A DNA stretch of 64,000 bases from Spisula solida (Eukaryota; Mollusca; Bivalvia; Venerida; Mactridae): contig OX365956.1 in NCBI GenBank assembly GCA_947247005.1, positions 14,404,089 to 14,468,088 of the forward strand, in the 5' to 3' direction. The position numbers and the translations under genes are program-made. The notes under the pieces were generated by a model. The model had not been told where the DNA came from. It worked only from the letters and a program-made list of their open reading frames with translations, and did not search any database. Each line of letters opens with the position of its first letter. Within the stretch, counting starts at the first letter, position 1. Below are positions 11,130 to 22,890 of this stretch, piece by piece.

Positions 11130-12780
11130 GAAGTTAAGGCAGTACATGTACTCAACAGAAACGAGGACGTAAGACACAAAAAACACATATTATCTTAGAA
11201 ATAAAAGTAAATAGCTACAAAGTAGCACAATGATTGCATCCTGCCTTCTGTCATCCCAAGTTTCATATTTTTTTCAATAATTATTAGGAAAGTTCTCTTC
11301 TTTGTTGCATATTGAAATCATTTTTTAGACCTCTTTACACAGGGAGGCAATATAGCATTCCGTTGATGATTAACTATCATTTATTGACCGTTTTAATCCC
11401 TACCGCATAGACATTACATGCTTTCAACCGGACGATCAATATCGTAAGGCCCGTACACCTACATAAAGCGATTGTAAATGTTTGAATTTGAATACATGTA
11501 TGTGTGGATGATATTTACATGTTGCATTACTAATGTAAATACATTGAATACCGGGATGGGCCTCGTATTTTATAAATGCAACTTAGAAGATACTGACAAA
11601 CAAACCGCTATAGTTATCACATAACCGTTAAATAGGCTCTTGCATGCATTGTAAACTGTAAATATCTTCTATAGAACTTATAAATAAAAACTTTTTTCAA
11701 AATCATCTATTCTGCTGACATGTGTATGTAGATTAGGAAGATGAATTTCATTTACTCGTTCAAACTTTTATTCCTATGGGTTCACTAGAGACTGAGAAAT
11801 CTTCATTTTATACGATTTGTTTTACCACAAACGACCTACTTTACAAATATATATGCATCGATTCGTAACCTTCGATAGAGTACCGAATGTACTTTAAAAT
11901 AGACCCCGATTTTATTGTTTATGAACAGCGCGTTCGCACGATACTAATCTTGCAAAAAATATTACCAAGTACTTAGGGTATATAATATCTGTAGCATGTT
12001 ATCAGGGAATAATCACAAAATAATGACAATTCACTTCTATGAAGATTACAGTAGTTTTGTGCCGATAGCCGATGGATATTCGGAAAAAACATGAATGAGT
12101 ATGATCAGTATCGCTGATTAATGTCTTCTTATCTGTTTGAATTAGTTACTGTCTACTTTATGCAGGCAATTTCGAGATAAGCAAAACTAGCTATTACGTA
12201 TGAGGTTATCAAGCTCTTAAATCGTCGAATAAAACCTAATGATACTACTTAAGATTTGTAATGAATTAACATATGCGGTTTCAGGCTCCGTTGGGTTTTC
12301 GAATCTTCACGAATATGAGAAGCGTGTGTAAATTCGATTTAATAAAGCCGTTTATGATTTATAACGGTACCGCAGTATTAAAGGAAGAACTGGTTTTTCA
12401 GAAAGACATTTCCTTGCATACGATCTGTATATAAGTGTCCCAAACGTTGGACGCCCAATGTATTAAGTGTCAATGATTGTCCTAAGATTTTAACAGTCAT
12501 TCGTATTAAAGCATTTTTAAATTCGATAGTTGGCATTTTCAATTGTTTCAATTTCTACATTTCAAGTTTGCAGCTGACCAAAACTAATGCTTGTGTATGT
12601 TGGTATGTAAACATATTCGATAAATGGCAGCTGTTTCCATATAAAGTGACATTTTTTGGAAGCCATGTATATTTCATTAGAAACAAATGGTACAATGTAT
12701 CGTACAAAAATGCCACACGAAGCTGTCCACGATCATTCTAGCATAATAACGGGCAGAACTAATTGCATCAGAAACTATAT
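11130..12780 (+). repeat. U1/U2 junction and U2 segment A
   Basis: The end of J (to about 11,210) runs directly into the start of the next A ('catcctgccttctg' near 11,236, also at 61,562) with no satellite between. At the equivalent J-to-A junctions near 37,100-39,000 and 59,600-61,350 the 50-bp satellite is present. A then continues to 12,780 and contains the empty sites for the LINE at 34,019 and the MITE at 61,933. Confidence 0.75.
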
Positions 12781-15228
12781 TCGTATAAATCATGTATGTA
12801 TCGTTCCATGATGTATCTTCGTCCGAAAATAACCTCGAAACCTTAATTAACGACGGACCGGTATTTATACCATTGTCTATGGATAGTGACCATACCAACA
12901 CAATTGGACAGTGCTTATAGTTTAAGCATGGCGACATCACCTCTTCAAAATTTGTATCGATAAATGGCTTCTTTGTAACTTTGGATCTAGATAATGGTTT
13001 GAGGCATTGCATACCGTGAGATTATATTGCTCATATTATTGCTCATATTGAAAGGTGTTGAAATATTATACAAACGTTGTAGCCGTGCTCTGTAACATCA
13101 ACAAACAACAGCGTGAACATCGTTTTTATCAAATGCGAACAAATTTCAGGCAACTTAAGTAATAGTAGTGATAATTTTATAGGGTATTAATACCCTATAT
13201 ATTTTTTATGTAAAATACTAGATAACTACAAAATGCAGAAGTTTCTCTAGTTATTTTAGATGTCAGTGTGGTTGTATATGGGATATACAGGCAACTATAC
13301 CAAAATTACGCGAATATTCGACAATTTTATTTTTGTAATATACCAATATGTGAGGCAGTCCCTTTAAAACCTTTATTTACACTAAATATTAATCAAGTTG
13401 TTGTAAAAGACAAAAAAAACACGTGTTAAATAATTTTGCAATATTGGTGCATGACGTAAGGCAGACCTAATTATACTGTTTGTAGTTTTATGGCCATTAT
13501 TGTCTGAATCTTGGGAATATTTATTTCAGCCACATGTCCCCATCGTGTGTTTCTAATGATAGTACCGGTAGGTTATTACTGTAACAAAACATACATGTTA
13601 TATTCCGAAATCGGTACCGTCGATAATTGGCTCATACATATTGTAATGGACAGAAAAGTGCAAACCACTTACAATAAAGACTTAGCACATTAGATACAAA
13701 TGTCATTTTAAACATTATCCTACATAATTCATTATCTGTACAAACAATTAGCACATTTATGATATCAAATGTCAAACCAGGAATTTGCTGATTGGTTGAT
13801 TCTAGAATAATAGCTATGTCAGTATGGACACACCACGTGGTATGTGACGTAATGTTTGGCTAAGTACACAATTAGAAATTAGTCAACAAAAAACCAACCA
13901 TTAGTAATTTATTCTTTGACCGATTTTAACGAGACATCCACGACGCTCGATCAAGCCGAGAATGAGTACTACCCGTGCCACGTACTACGTGTATTTTTGT
14001 GTATAAGTTTACTGTTTTTGCCCGAAATCGACTCAACAGTTTGAACTGCTATCTAAGAATATTATGAAAACTTTTGCAGGCATATATTCATCTCAAGTGT
14101 TGTTTGTATTTCTCTTATGAAACCTGGTTTTGTCGTTAAGTGGTGACGTAGATGTTTCAGTACTTCGATCATTTTCCAAGTACGCATGATAACAGATAAC
14201 ACCAGACATCTTCTCGTCATCTAGATCAGCCTAGGAAATCACCCCTATATCCTTTGATATTCAAAGTTCATTGCAAGACAATACCTTAAAAATATATTGA
14301 ATTTCATAGTACAAATTCACTGTTAATCTAATCACTCGAATGTCTGCCGATTGCCAGTTGTTTCTGCCAGCTGTATATTATTTATACACATCGGCTTACG
14401 AATAGAATACAAATTTAACGCCGTTAAATAACACTATTCTAAATATCATCAATTTATTTGAAGCGTGCAAATCCATTCAAAATACCAAAGTATATGACCT
14501 GCAATGGTGCAGTCATAATGCAACGTATTACAACGTATGTCGTGAGTAAGGTAATTGTTATTACATAGAGTACGATTTCACGGTGTATATGCATACCGGA
14601 CCCCTCTCTGGCAAAATGAGAAAACGGACCCCTTTCTGTGCAGACACGATTTGAAAAACGATGTGCAAACCACTGCTTTTCAGTCCGACATTAGAGAAGT
14701 TCAACGTTTACCCAAACGTCGGTCAATATTTTCAGCTGCAATTTTGATTGTTCTTAAATATACTTAAGGATGTTTTAGTCAATGCGGTCTCCAAACGGAT
14801 TGAATATTGTTGTTGTAACTGGTTCAGATGAGTATTGTGTATACATACCTTTCATGGACTGGAATCTCTCCACAATATCTACTGCTTCAAACATGGGAAA
14901 CCATAGGAGGGCTGATTACTTTAATAGGAATCTTATATTGTAATAAAGCAATATAGGCTTCATTGTTTGTACCATTTGATGAACCAGCTATAAAAGACAT
15001 TGATATGGCTTCCAGCTTAGAAATATAAGAAATGTTTTATTAATACTACTCAGTTCCATAAAGGAGTGTAAATGAACTTTTCCACCATCACCAAGTAATA
15101 TCGAGATATGATCGAAACATAGCGAGAAATGTGTATACCATGCTTCCATACGAAACAGGTTACTGTTTTATCAAAGCACTTACTGAAGCAGTAAACTTAC
15201 CTTCAACTTAAAAACATTTTACAATTCA
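12781..15228 (+). repeat. U2 segments B and D
   Basis: B is shortened here (12,781-13,420). D (13,421-15,228) matches 30,990-32,830 (-, U3) and 46,900-48,890 (-, U4) and is missing from U1. Within D, about 13,760-14,190 is shared with U4 but absent from U3 at about 32,440, so it was either gained in an ancestor of U2 and U4 or lost from U3. Nothing else recognisable. Confidence 0.7.
13770..14130 (+). other. Possible relic exon with upstream CCAAT, E-box and CRE motifs (speculative)
   Basis: This stretch and its U4 counterpart (48,257-48,600, minus) share a reading frame containing FNETSTTL, QAENEYYPCHVL and VFL. In that frame (13,916-14,000) four of about seven differences between the copies are silent third-position changes, which hints at past protein constraint. 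Upstream, both copies keep ATTGG (13,791), CACGTG (13,834) and TGACGT (13,845). Neither copy has an ATG; both begin at TTG. The frame breaks soon after VFL near a gtataagt donor-like site. I cannot name a family. The sample of changes is tiny. Confidence 0.2.
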
Positions 15229-16498
15229 CTGAAGCAAAGATACTAGAAAATGGCTGCTTATAGAATAACAAAAAAAAATTAAAATGCGATATTCGGCAGC
15301 TCATAAATTTTCTTTTATTTTTTAATGATGTTTAAAAATATTCCAAAAACTAGCGTAGGTCCCTGTCTAGAAAAGAAAAGATAATAATTATCAGTCTTCC
15401 ATGGTTGCTATGCAACCAATCTTTTTATATGGGGAGGGCTATTTCCTAAATGTTTGGACACAAGAAAGGCAGCCATTTTTTTGCCCACTTCGGAAGGAAA
15501 TTAAAACATTTTCAGTGCATAAACGATGCTACAAACTGTTATGAGACACATGTTACTCTGAGATAACGAAGTAAGTCGAGCGGGAATCGTTCATATGCGC
15601 GAAATATCAACCAATCTTAAGAAAATCTAATGAAAATGACACAAGTTTCGGTTATTTCCCATCGCAAAGTTTGCAATACAAATAATTAAAGTCCGTTCCG
15701 GGTATTTACGTATCTAGACCGGACGGTGATAATCCACATCGTAGTTGTAGGTTATTGTAAAGAAGTTAATCAAATGCATTTTCGTACTTCCTCGCCGAGA
15801 TGTAATTAAAAAATCCCTCCAAAATCGTCAAAAAATATTTGCGGGATGAAGGTCGCGAAAACTAATTACATGTTGTTGTTGTCGTTATTGGATACAATAA
15901 AACCCGTATTTTTCCGTCTAAATCTCGTTTATGTTGTGACGATTTGCAGGGTTTATTTAACAAAAAAGGTGATTAAGATTAAAGATGCTTGATATTTAAT
16001 CGTAATATGATTAATTGAAATGAAAATAGCCTTTTCTTTTGAACAAAAGTACTATCTGGTATGCTCATGCAACCCATTAAAAAAAGATAAAATATCAAAT
16101 AAGGCCTAGAAATCAGTTGTTATATGTGTTTATATCTAATTATTCAATTTTAAATTAGTTACCCCTGAATTAAGTAGACCTAGAATTAAAAAAATTGAAA
16201 AATGTATTATTCGTGTTCATTCGGACTGACAAACGATAGCAGGTTTGTATCGTCTTTCGTTACTTTGTACCCAATATTTCGTATCAAACCGCTATAACCG
16301 CTTCGATAGGTTGCATAGACGTAGGAAAGCGCTCGGTAGCGCCTTTTGGAAACGGCTTGTTCCAGATTCGTAACTTCGTAACCAAACAATTTTGTTGAAT
16401 TTATGCATCACCAAAAAATCCAGTACTAGATGAGCATGTTACAAATATTGTAGGACAACTGACATAGTACGCTACATATGCTGTGCATTAGTTCATAT
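15229..16498 (-). mobile_element. Second Helentron-like copy, 3'-truncated
   Basis: Reverse-complement match to 1,322-2,893. Its 5' end lies at 16,498 next to TA, as in U1. It lacks the tandem duplication, and its 3' portion stops at 'ctgaagcaaag' (15,229), so the terminal hairpin is missing. It sits in a different place of the unit and in the opposite orientation, which shows the block moved on its own. The 60-aa frame at 16,207-16,389 is nearly identical to the frame at 1,432-1,635 except for a short indel; both begin at TTG and resemble no known protein. Confidence 0.75.
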
Positions 16499-18700
16499 TA
16501 TATATATGTTCTTCCCCAAAACGTATAAACTAAACATCTTAAATCTAAACAAAGTTCTGGGAAATGCATAATTTACCTACAATAAAAGGAAAATGTACGT
16601 TGAAAGTGGTAGATGTGACAAATGGGATTGTGGGGCCCATTACAGTTATTCGTAAAGTGTTACGTTGGACCAACGCAGTGACGCTCCCTCCCCATTGCCT
16701 ACACACCTTATGGTTAACACATTCACGCAATATTCCCCAACAGGTCAACCTCACTGCAAAAATATTATTTGTATCATACTCCGACTTAGAGAAGTGTTGC
16801 ATGCTAAATGTGTATACATCAACACCTTTTGACATGTTTACAGAATTAATAAACTTCAGAAGCCATTCGACTGTGTACCAGCTCAGGAGAGAGTCACTGT
16901 AAAGGGAAGACCAGGGGAACTGGGAGAACGTGTAAAATATGATGTCTTCTTGCAATTGTTATGATTGATTAACCTTGCTAAAATAATTGTGATAAATTTC
17001 AAATATTCATTATTTCGCGAGACAATGGCTTCCCGCTGTTCCTCTAAAATAACATTATCGTGAATCATTGTATAGAAATAACCATCAGATATCTAGGTTT
17101 TCTTCTTCAGGGTATATTTTATATTTGATGGCGGTTTCTCGAACGTTCGTACATGTAATAATGAAAGTATGTAATGTGAACATTTGTGAAGAATGACTTA
17201 ACCATGTAACGGCATATACAATCGAGACGTCCATTATGACGTGATCTAATTTCTCGTTATACAATCTGTAGTAGATTAGCATTTATCATCCTAACAAATA
17301 TTTATTCCTTGTTTATCGAACCCTGGCGAAATGTGCTGCAAATGTAATGAATTACTATTTACAGTCCTAATTTAATTATAAATAGTTATTATACACTCTC
17401 ATAATTCAGAACTTGTGAATGTGCACAGCGAGTTTTAAAGGTGCTGATCATAATACAACAATAATACTATAACCAACAATATGATTTGATACACAAGTGC
17501 AACGATGTTTGTATGATATAGTATTTCTATAAGACGCATAATTATACATGTTCTATGTTTGGTATGTTATTCTGATTCGTATCTCCAAGAAAGGAGTGGT
17601 AAATAAAAACAATCGGAATCGGATGTCGAAGGGCTTCATTGTGAAATAAATATTGGAAAATATGAGATTGCATAGACACATCCGTCTAGTGTATGAATTT
17701 ATTGCTATAATATATATAGCCAATAAGTACTCTTATCTAAACGTCAGTGGGTGGTATTTAGTTTTGTTAAAAGAAAACAAAACTAGACGGTTGTTTTCAC
17801 TGCAAGCGAAAACAGATATCTCCCATACTGAATTTCAACCAAAATGGTAATGTTAGAGGCCTTGTGTTTGGAAATTTAAATTGTTTTGAAAATACCGTAC
17901 ATAAGAGCCGGTATTGGTATTTTGTAAGTACATGTATGCAAACTTTGCTTGATTAATATTGTGCGTGAAGTTGGCAGCCTAGCAGCGTGAAGTTGGCATT
18001 AGGTCATGGCGTTAGAGCTTTTCATATGGTTAGGGAATACGATGCATATGGTGACAATGATGATGCATACATTCCAGAACCTTAATGAGCCATACACGTA
18101 CATCATTTGTGAGATAACATGTATTTTTCCAGATCTTACATCGAACATTTGGGCGAAAATTCGTACCATGTAACGTAGGTATTTTAACAATTCCACTGTA
18201 CTGACGTCACAAACAAATGGTAACCAAGCATTTCACAACTAATGATAGCCTAACCCTTCATCAATAATGTTGGCCTTGTCTGTCATCACTAATGGTTGCC
18301 AAGCATATTATCATTAAAACTTGCCTAACCCTTTATCACAATGGTATGGTAACCAAGCATTTTATCATTAATATAACACTTAAATAGTGAAGACGTGTTT
18401 TATCACAATCAAGGCCTCTGCTAACAAATATAATATGTGAAGGAAATGGCAATGATTCTTCCTAAATAATATTTGATTAAAAAATATAAGCTTTTGTACT
18501 ATTTTAACCCTTTGCATGCCGGAAAATATTTTGTAGTGTTAAGTTTTATGCATTTTTTAGAAGAAATGCTGTATGTCACACAGACCAGGCACCTAGTTAT
18601 TTGATGTCTGGTCAAAATACCTTGTATTAAATCTGACTCCGATTCCAACAAAATGATATAAATATAACGCACTAATTCAACAGAACAACTTAATACAGTC
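16499..18700 (+). repeat. U2 segments C, C2, F and K
   Basis: C (16,560-16,960), C2 (16,960-17,290), F (17,390-17,740) and K (17,740 to about 18,700) match the minus-strand U3 in the same order from 30,130 down to about 28,560, for example 'aaccctttgcatgcc' near 18,508 against 28,922-28,940. U2 and U3 are the only copies with the F-to-K structure. The segment C' expected before C is missing, next to the Helentron-like insertion. No gene. Confidence 0.7.
18215..18375 (+). repeat. Three-copy minisatellite
   Basis: Three imperfect copies of a 50-75 bp block with cores like 'ggtaaccaagcattttatca' and 'gcctaaccctttatca'. It is absent from the matching part of U3 (about 28,970-29,030). Confidence 0.6.
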
Positions 18701-19610
18701 TATAAGACATGTGTCTACTAATCATGTTTGAATTTATTGCCTACGCTTCTTCTGTCTCAACAATGACGCCCCATATTATACCATTATCACAAATGTATTT
18801 TAGAGTGCTTGCAAATTAGGTCAATAACCGGAATGGTAATGTGCTATCTCAAATGGAATGCCAAATCGCTGATTTAATGGAATACCTTCCCACTAAGTGG
18901 TTAATGTCCTTAAATTATTGCCTGATAGGATTGAAAAATACTAGTTAAGAAGCTAATAGTGTCATCTTCTTATTCGGTATGTCAGATAATTTCCATCTCG
19001 TATTGTATTACGTAGACAGACTGGTCAGCATCAGGCATTATATAAATTGTATGCCAGGACCGACACATGGTGGGTAGTATACTATCTTCATCCCCGGTTT
19101 TAGACATTTTTAGACAATTGGGTGAACAAAACAGTTACTATAACTGTTACCAGGAAATATCTTCTAAAAGATAATAGGCGTACAGTACAGCATACTTAGA
19201 TGAGTGCATTCGTTCATATTTGCGTTGAAGAGACAGACAATCAGAAGAGGCAAAACACTATTTGAGCGCGTACTCTGGTGTTAGAGTATAACTAGTCGAA
19301 TCAATATAACACACTCAGTTAACACTGTAACGTTTAACGAAACATTGCCTGTTAGTGGTCAGAAATTAAGTTTCATTAATATTTGATACAACACCAAATT
19401 CTGGCATTTTTTATTGTAAAATATTATTAAAGCGAACGAATACCTGAAAATATTGGTCGTTATAATCAATAAATCGGTAAATAAGTAGTCAAGCACCGAA
19501 GCTGAAATATTGATATTAGCATCACTGTGCATACGTGTTGTGACAAGTCAAAATACCGTTCTCTGCTTTCCAGAATTCGGTGATAAACATAAAACGAATC
19601 GTTAAACAAG
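18701..19610. other. Spacer, left part: nothing recognised
   Basis: Start of the roughly 10-kb spacer between the mirrored U2 and U3. No match to the macro-repeat unit, no conserved ORF and no RNA gene seen. Confidence 0.5.
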
Positions 19611-19824
19611 TATAGTCCGCCTAGGATAATGTGATGTTTACAAACATGAATCGGTTTGGGCAACTGTGGCAAAATTGTTTTTACAAATCACTTAAATAAA
19701 CAGATAAGTTCAGTATTGTACTCAAAACATCACTGATAATTGGTGCACATAATTGTAATCCACCTTTGTGGAATACATGTTTACCAAATTGTCCCGCCTA
19801 TCACATTATCCTGGGCGCACTATA
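19611..19824. mobile_element. MITE with 25-bp TIR, 214 bp
   Basis: The left end 19,611-19,635 (tatagtccgcctagg...) and the right end 19,800-19,824 are inverted repeats matching at 23 of 25 positions. TA at both ends is compatible with a TA target duplication (Tc1/mariner-like), but no empty site is available in the window. No coding sequence. Confidence 0.75.
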
Positions 19825-21639
19825 GCAAAAGTTCTAACTCCTCGTGTTCTTGTTTGTTTGTCATTTACTAACAGATTATACAATATCGTCTTCATTCAAC
19901 AACAAATGTTCGTTTTTATGATTTGACGCGTAAATGTTTCCAGTACCGTGAGAAATCAAGCGCACGTATGCCCGAGTATTCTGATTGGTCGATAAGGGAA
20001 TGACGCCTTGGACAACAATTATAATAAATTCAACAAGATGACTGAAATCGAGGTCATAATTGCGATATAGCCGTGTTTAAATTGTCGGATGAAGACGCCG
20101 TTGTGACTTTTATGAATATTATTTGTGCAGGTTCATTATTGTGGAATTGCTATACATTTCTTGATGGTTAGACGTTTTCATCGACTTTTTAAGTTCCAAA
20201 GACATTTTTGTCGGAACAACTGACCGTAAATTTGAGACAATTTGGTCTGTCTAAGCGGCTGGAAATAAAACAAATCAGCAACTAGGACATAGCAAGCGTG
20301 TTTATCATATAACAAACATGCTAGTGCTAGTATACGATTCCAATGACATAAAAATGCGTAAGGTTCAATAAAGTGCGCACCTTGTGAAACGTATGCGATA
20401 TTTTGAGCTATCAGGATGGGTTTCTGCGCACGGCTGGTTATATTAAGTGCTGACTTCCCTGTCTGACTCAATATTATCTTTTTTTGTTTCATTTAGTGCA
20501 AACAATCTATGCAAGCATTTGGTATCAACTATATAGGTCTTTCAGCATGTTGACAGCTGGAATTTGGTTTTCAGCGGTTAAGTCAGTATGTTTGTCTAAA
20601 TAGAATCGAGGTCAAGTTTCAATATCATTCATTTTAATAACAAGGTCACCGGTTAAGACAAGATGACAACTTCGTACTTCCAATATAGGCTGCATTATTT
20701 TGAATCGTAGTCAGAAACTGTTAATATTTACCAAGGTCACTATAGGGGCCTGCGTGCACTACTACGACATGTACGCCACCTATGGCTCTTTGTGTCCTCT
20801 TGTTTCTTTTATTTTTTGTAACCTAGTGTTTATGTGACGTTTCATTGGAATTTGACCAATGGTTAACTTAACGGATACTAAGAGCGTACAGACCTTAACA
20901 TACACCTTTCCAGAACACCCGCACAAAACCATTGTATTTCCTAAAACAATAATTTTTATCAATAACTGACATTAACAACGCAACATGTGTGTTCAAAGAT
21001 CGAGTGTTTCAGAGATAAGTGCCTAGTTATTTGCTCGCCTTGCATTTATTCCGTTGCAGCGACTGAAATTTCAATTACAATTTGCAACTTGCATGTTACA
21101 CTTTCTATTACGTGCATGAGATGTTTTTGTGTTTTCTGTGCCAGGCTGAGTGCCGCCATGACCGATGTTCTATTAGATTTTCCAACGCAGCATATAATCA
21201 TTAATGAATAAGGAATTTCCAGGAAGGATAATTAAAAACCACCACAAAAACACACATTGTCCTTTTGTTCGACACGAACGCATAACTTGTTTCCATTTAT
21301 CTAGTCAGTGGAAACATTCTAATTTGTTTTCCACGGATTAAATTTACCAAATAAATTGCTTTAAGAATGCGATAAATAATTGTCTGCTTTTCATGTCCAC
21401 TCACCAGTGCCAGCGATATCAAGTTAAACTTGGTTGGAATGCCATCATTGCAAATACAAAGAACATTTTTGAATATGAAAGACACCTTGTTGTACCTGAA
21501 CAAAGATCTTGGATTAAGGATTAGTACACATAAATTACAAATAGATGGTAGACACAACAATACTCCTGCATTATGAAGGATTTTTGATGTTTGGGGAGTT
21601 GAAGGATGAAATACATTTTATGTTTGTATGCCCTACATT
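19825..21639. other. Spacer: nothing recognised
   Basis: AT-rich sequence with scattered ORFs below 105 codons (for example 20,178-20,492 minus). None shows a domain or similarity I recognise. I see no satellite, TIR or RNA gene. Confidence 0.4.
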
Positions 21640-22075
21640 TGTAAATATCAGACTTTAACCCTTAACTCACTATCTCCAAAAGATAAATTTATCAATATAT
21701 CAAAATAGAGTTGTTGCCCCTTGTGCTACAGATATACGTTTTACCACTGACAATAAGTATAGCAAGTTTCATTTGAATGTCTATTATGGTTTTGAAGTTA
21801 TGACGACAAAAAGATGAAAAATGAGGAAAATTTGAATTTAAAAAAGGGCCAAAATTCTTTCAATATTGCAGTAAGAGTAATGCAACTTGTCAATGATTTT
21901 TCAGTTATTAAGGAAAAACCTGATAAAATGAGAACAATTTGAATTTTACAAAGGGCCATAACTCTTCCTATTTTGTAGCGACAGTAATGTAACTTGCACA
22001 TGAAACATGAACACGGAAGGACAGGGTGATTACTATAGGGCACCGCACAAAACTTTTGTGGGGCCCTAATAAAAG
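21640..22075. repeat. Bivalve-type dispersed repeat with gggccataactc core
   Basis: Contains two related blocks at about 21,815 and 21,925 (aaaatgagga/aacaatttgaatttta...gggccaaaattct and gggccataactct), ending with 'gggtgattactatagggc' and 'gtggggccctaat'. This style of sequence is very common in bivalve genomes (recalled knowledge, not searched) and is my main hint to the host lineage. No coding potential. Confidence 0.5.
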
Positions 22076-22890
22076 AACTCTTGTGTATATTGGGTCCTGC
22101 TTCAACTCAAGGTTATAACAAGCTTTTAATTGCTTTTACGATGATGGGAGACCAATGCATTATAATGTTATCTAAGAGTACACTCAATTGAACGCTTATT
22201 CCTACAAGAAATAAAATGACATTATTATACACTTCTGCATGTCAAATACCAATCTTAGAGGTTTCAATTTGGAACAGGATTTAAACGAGTTACTGCTGTA
22301 CAAATGTTGCATAGCAACAAGAGGGAACACAACAAGATATCTAAATCGCAAGTAATGGGGGAATTACTTGACTACTGCCGTAATAAACACGATAATGAAT
22401 GTTTACTTTCGCTGTTCAACTGCTCTTGATGAATGGATTAGCTTTTCACGCGGAAATAGTCTTATTTTAACTAACAGTGTCTGTATATATTAATAGGATG
22501 CCACATTCCTGTTACGAGACATAAAAGCCAAATATCCTTAATCACTTGTAGGTTAATGGACCTCTCGTGTGTACTGTTACAAAGTATCTCCCGTGGGAGT
22601 AGAGAATCGTGGTGATTTATTAATAAAACTGATTAAGCTCTTTAAAAGCAACATACACAGGGGAAACTAATGAAACACTAGAAACATCTGAAACATATTA
22701 AATGTTCTTGATATAGATGTAGATTTTAGGAGACGCATTTTAGGGTGTAACCCAATAATATGAGCAATTGCTTCTGCCGGAGATTTTAGATATGTTCAAC
22801 TGGGATAACAGGCGTCTATTACCTTCTAAGTAGAGTAACTTATCGTCCTTAATTTGTAACAAATGTTACGTGTTCCTATATAATTATCAT
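22076..22890. other. Spacer: nothing recognised
   Basis: No repeat, ORF or RNA feature that I can support. Confidence 0.4.

Noticed and set aside
1..18700. Whole unit as a Polinton/Maverick or other giant autonomous transposon
   Set aside because: No integrase, polymerase B, protease or capsid motifs in any frame, and no long terminal repeats located; kept only as an open question.
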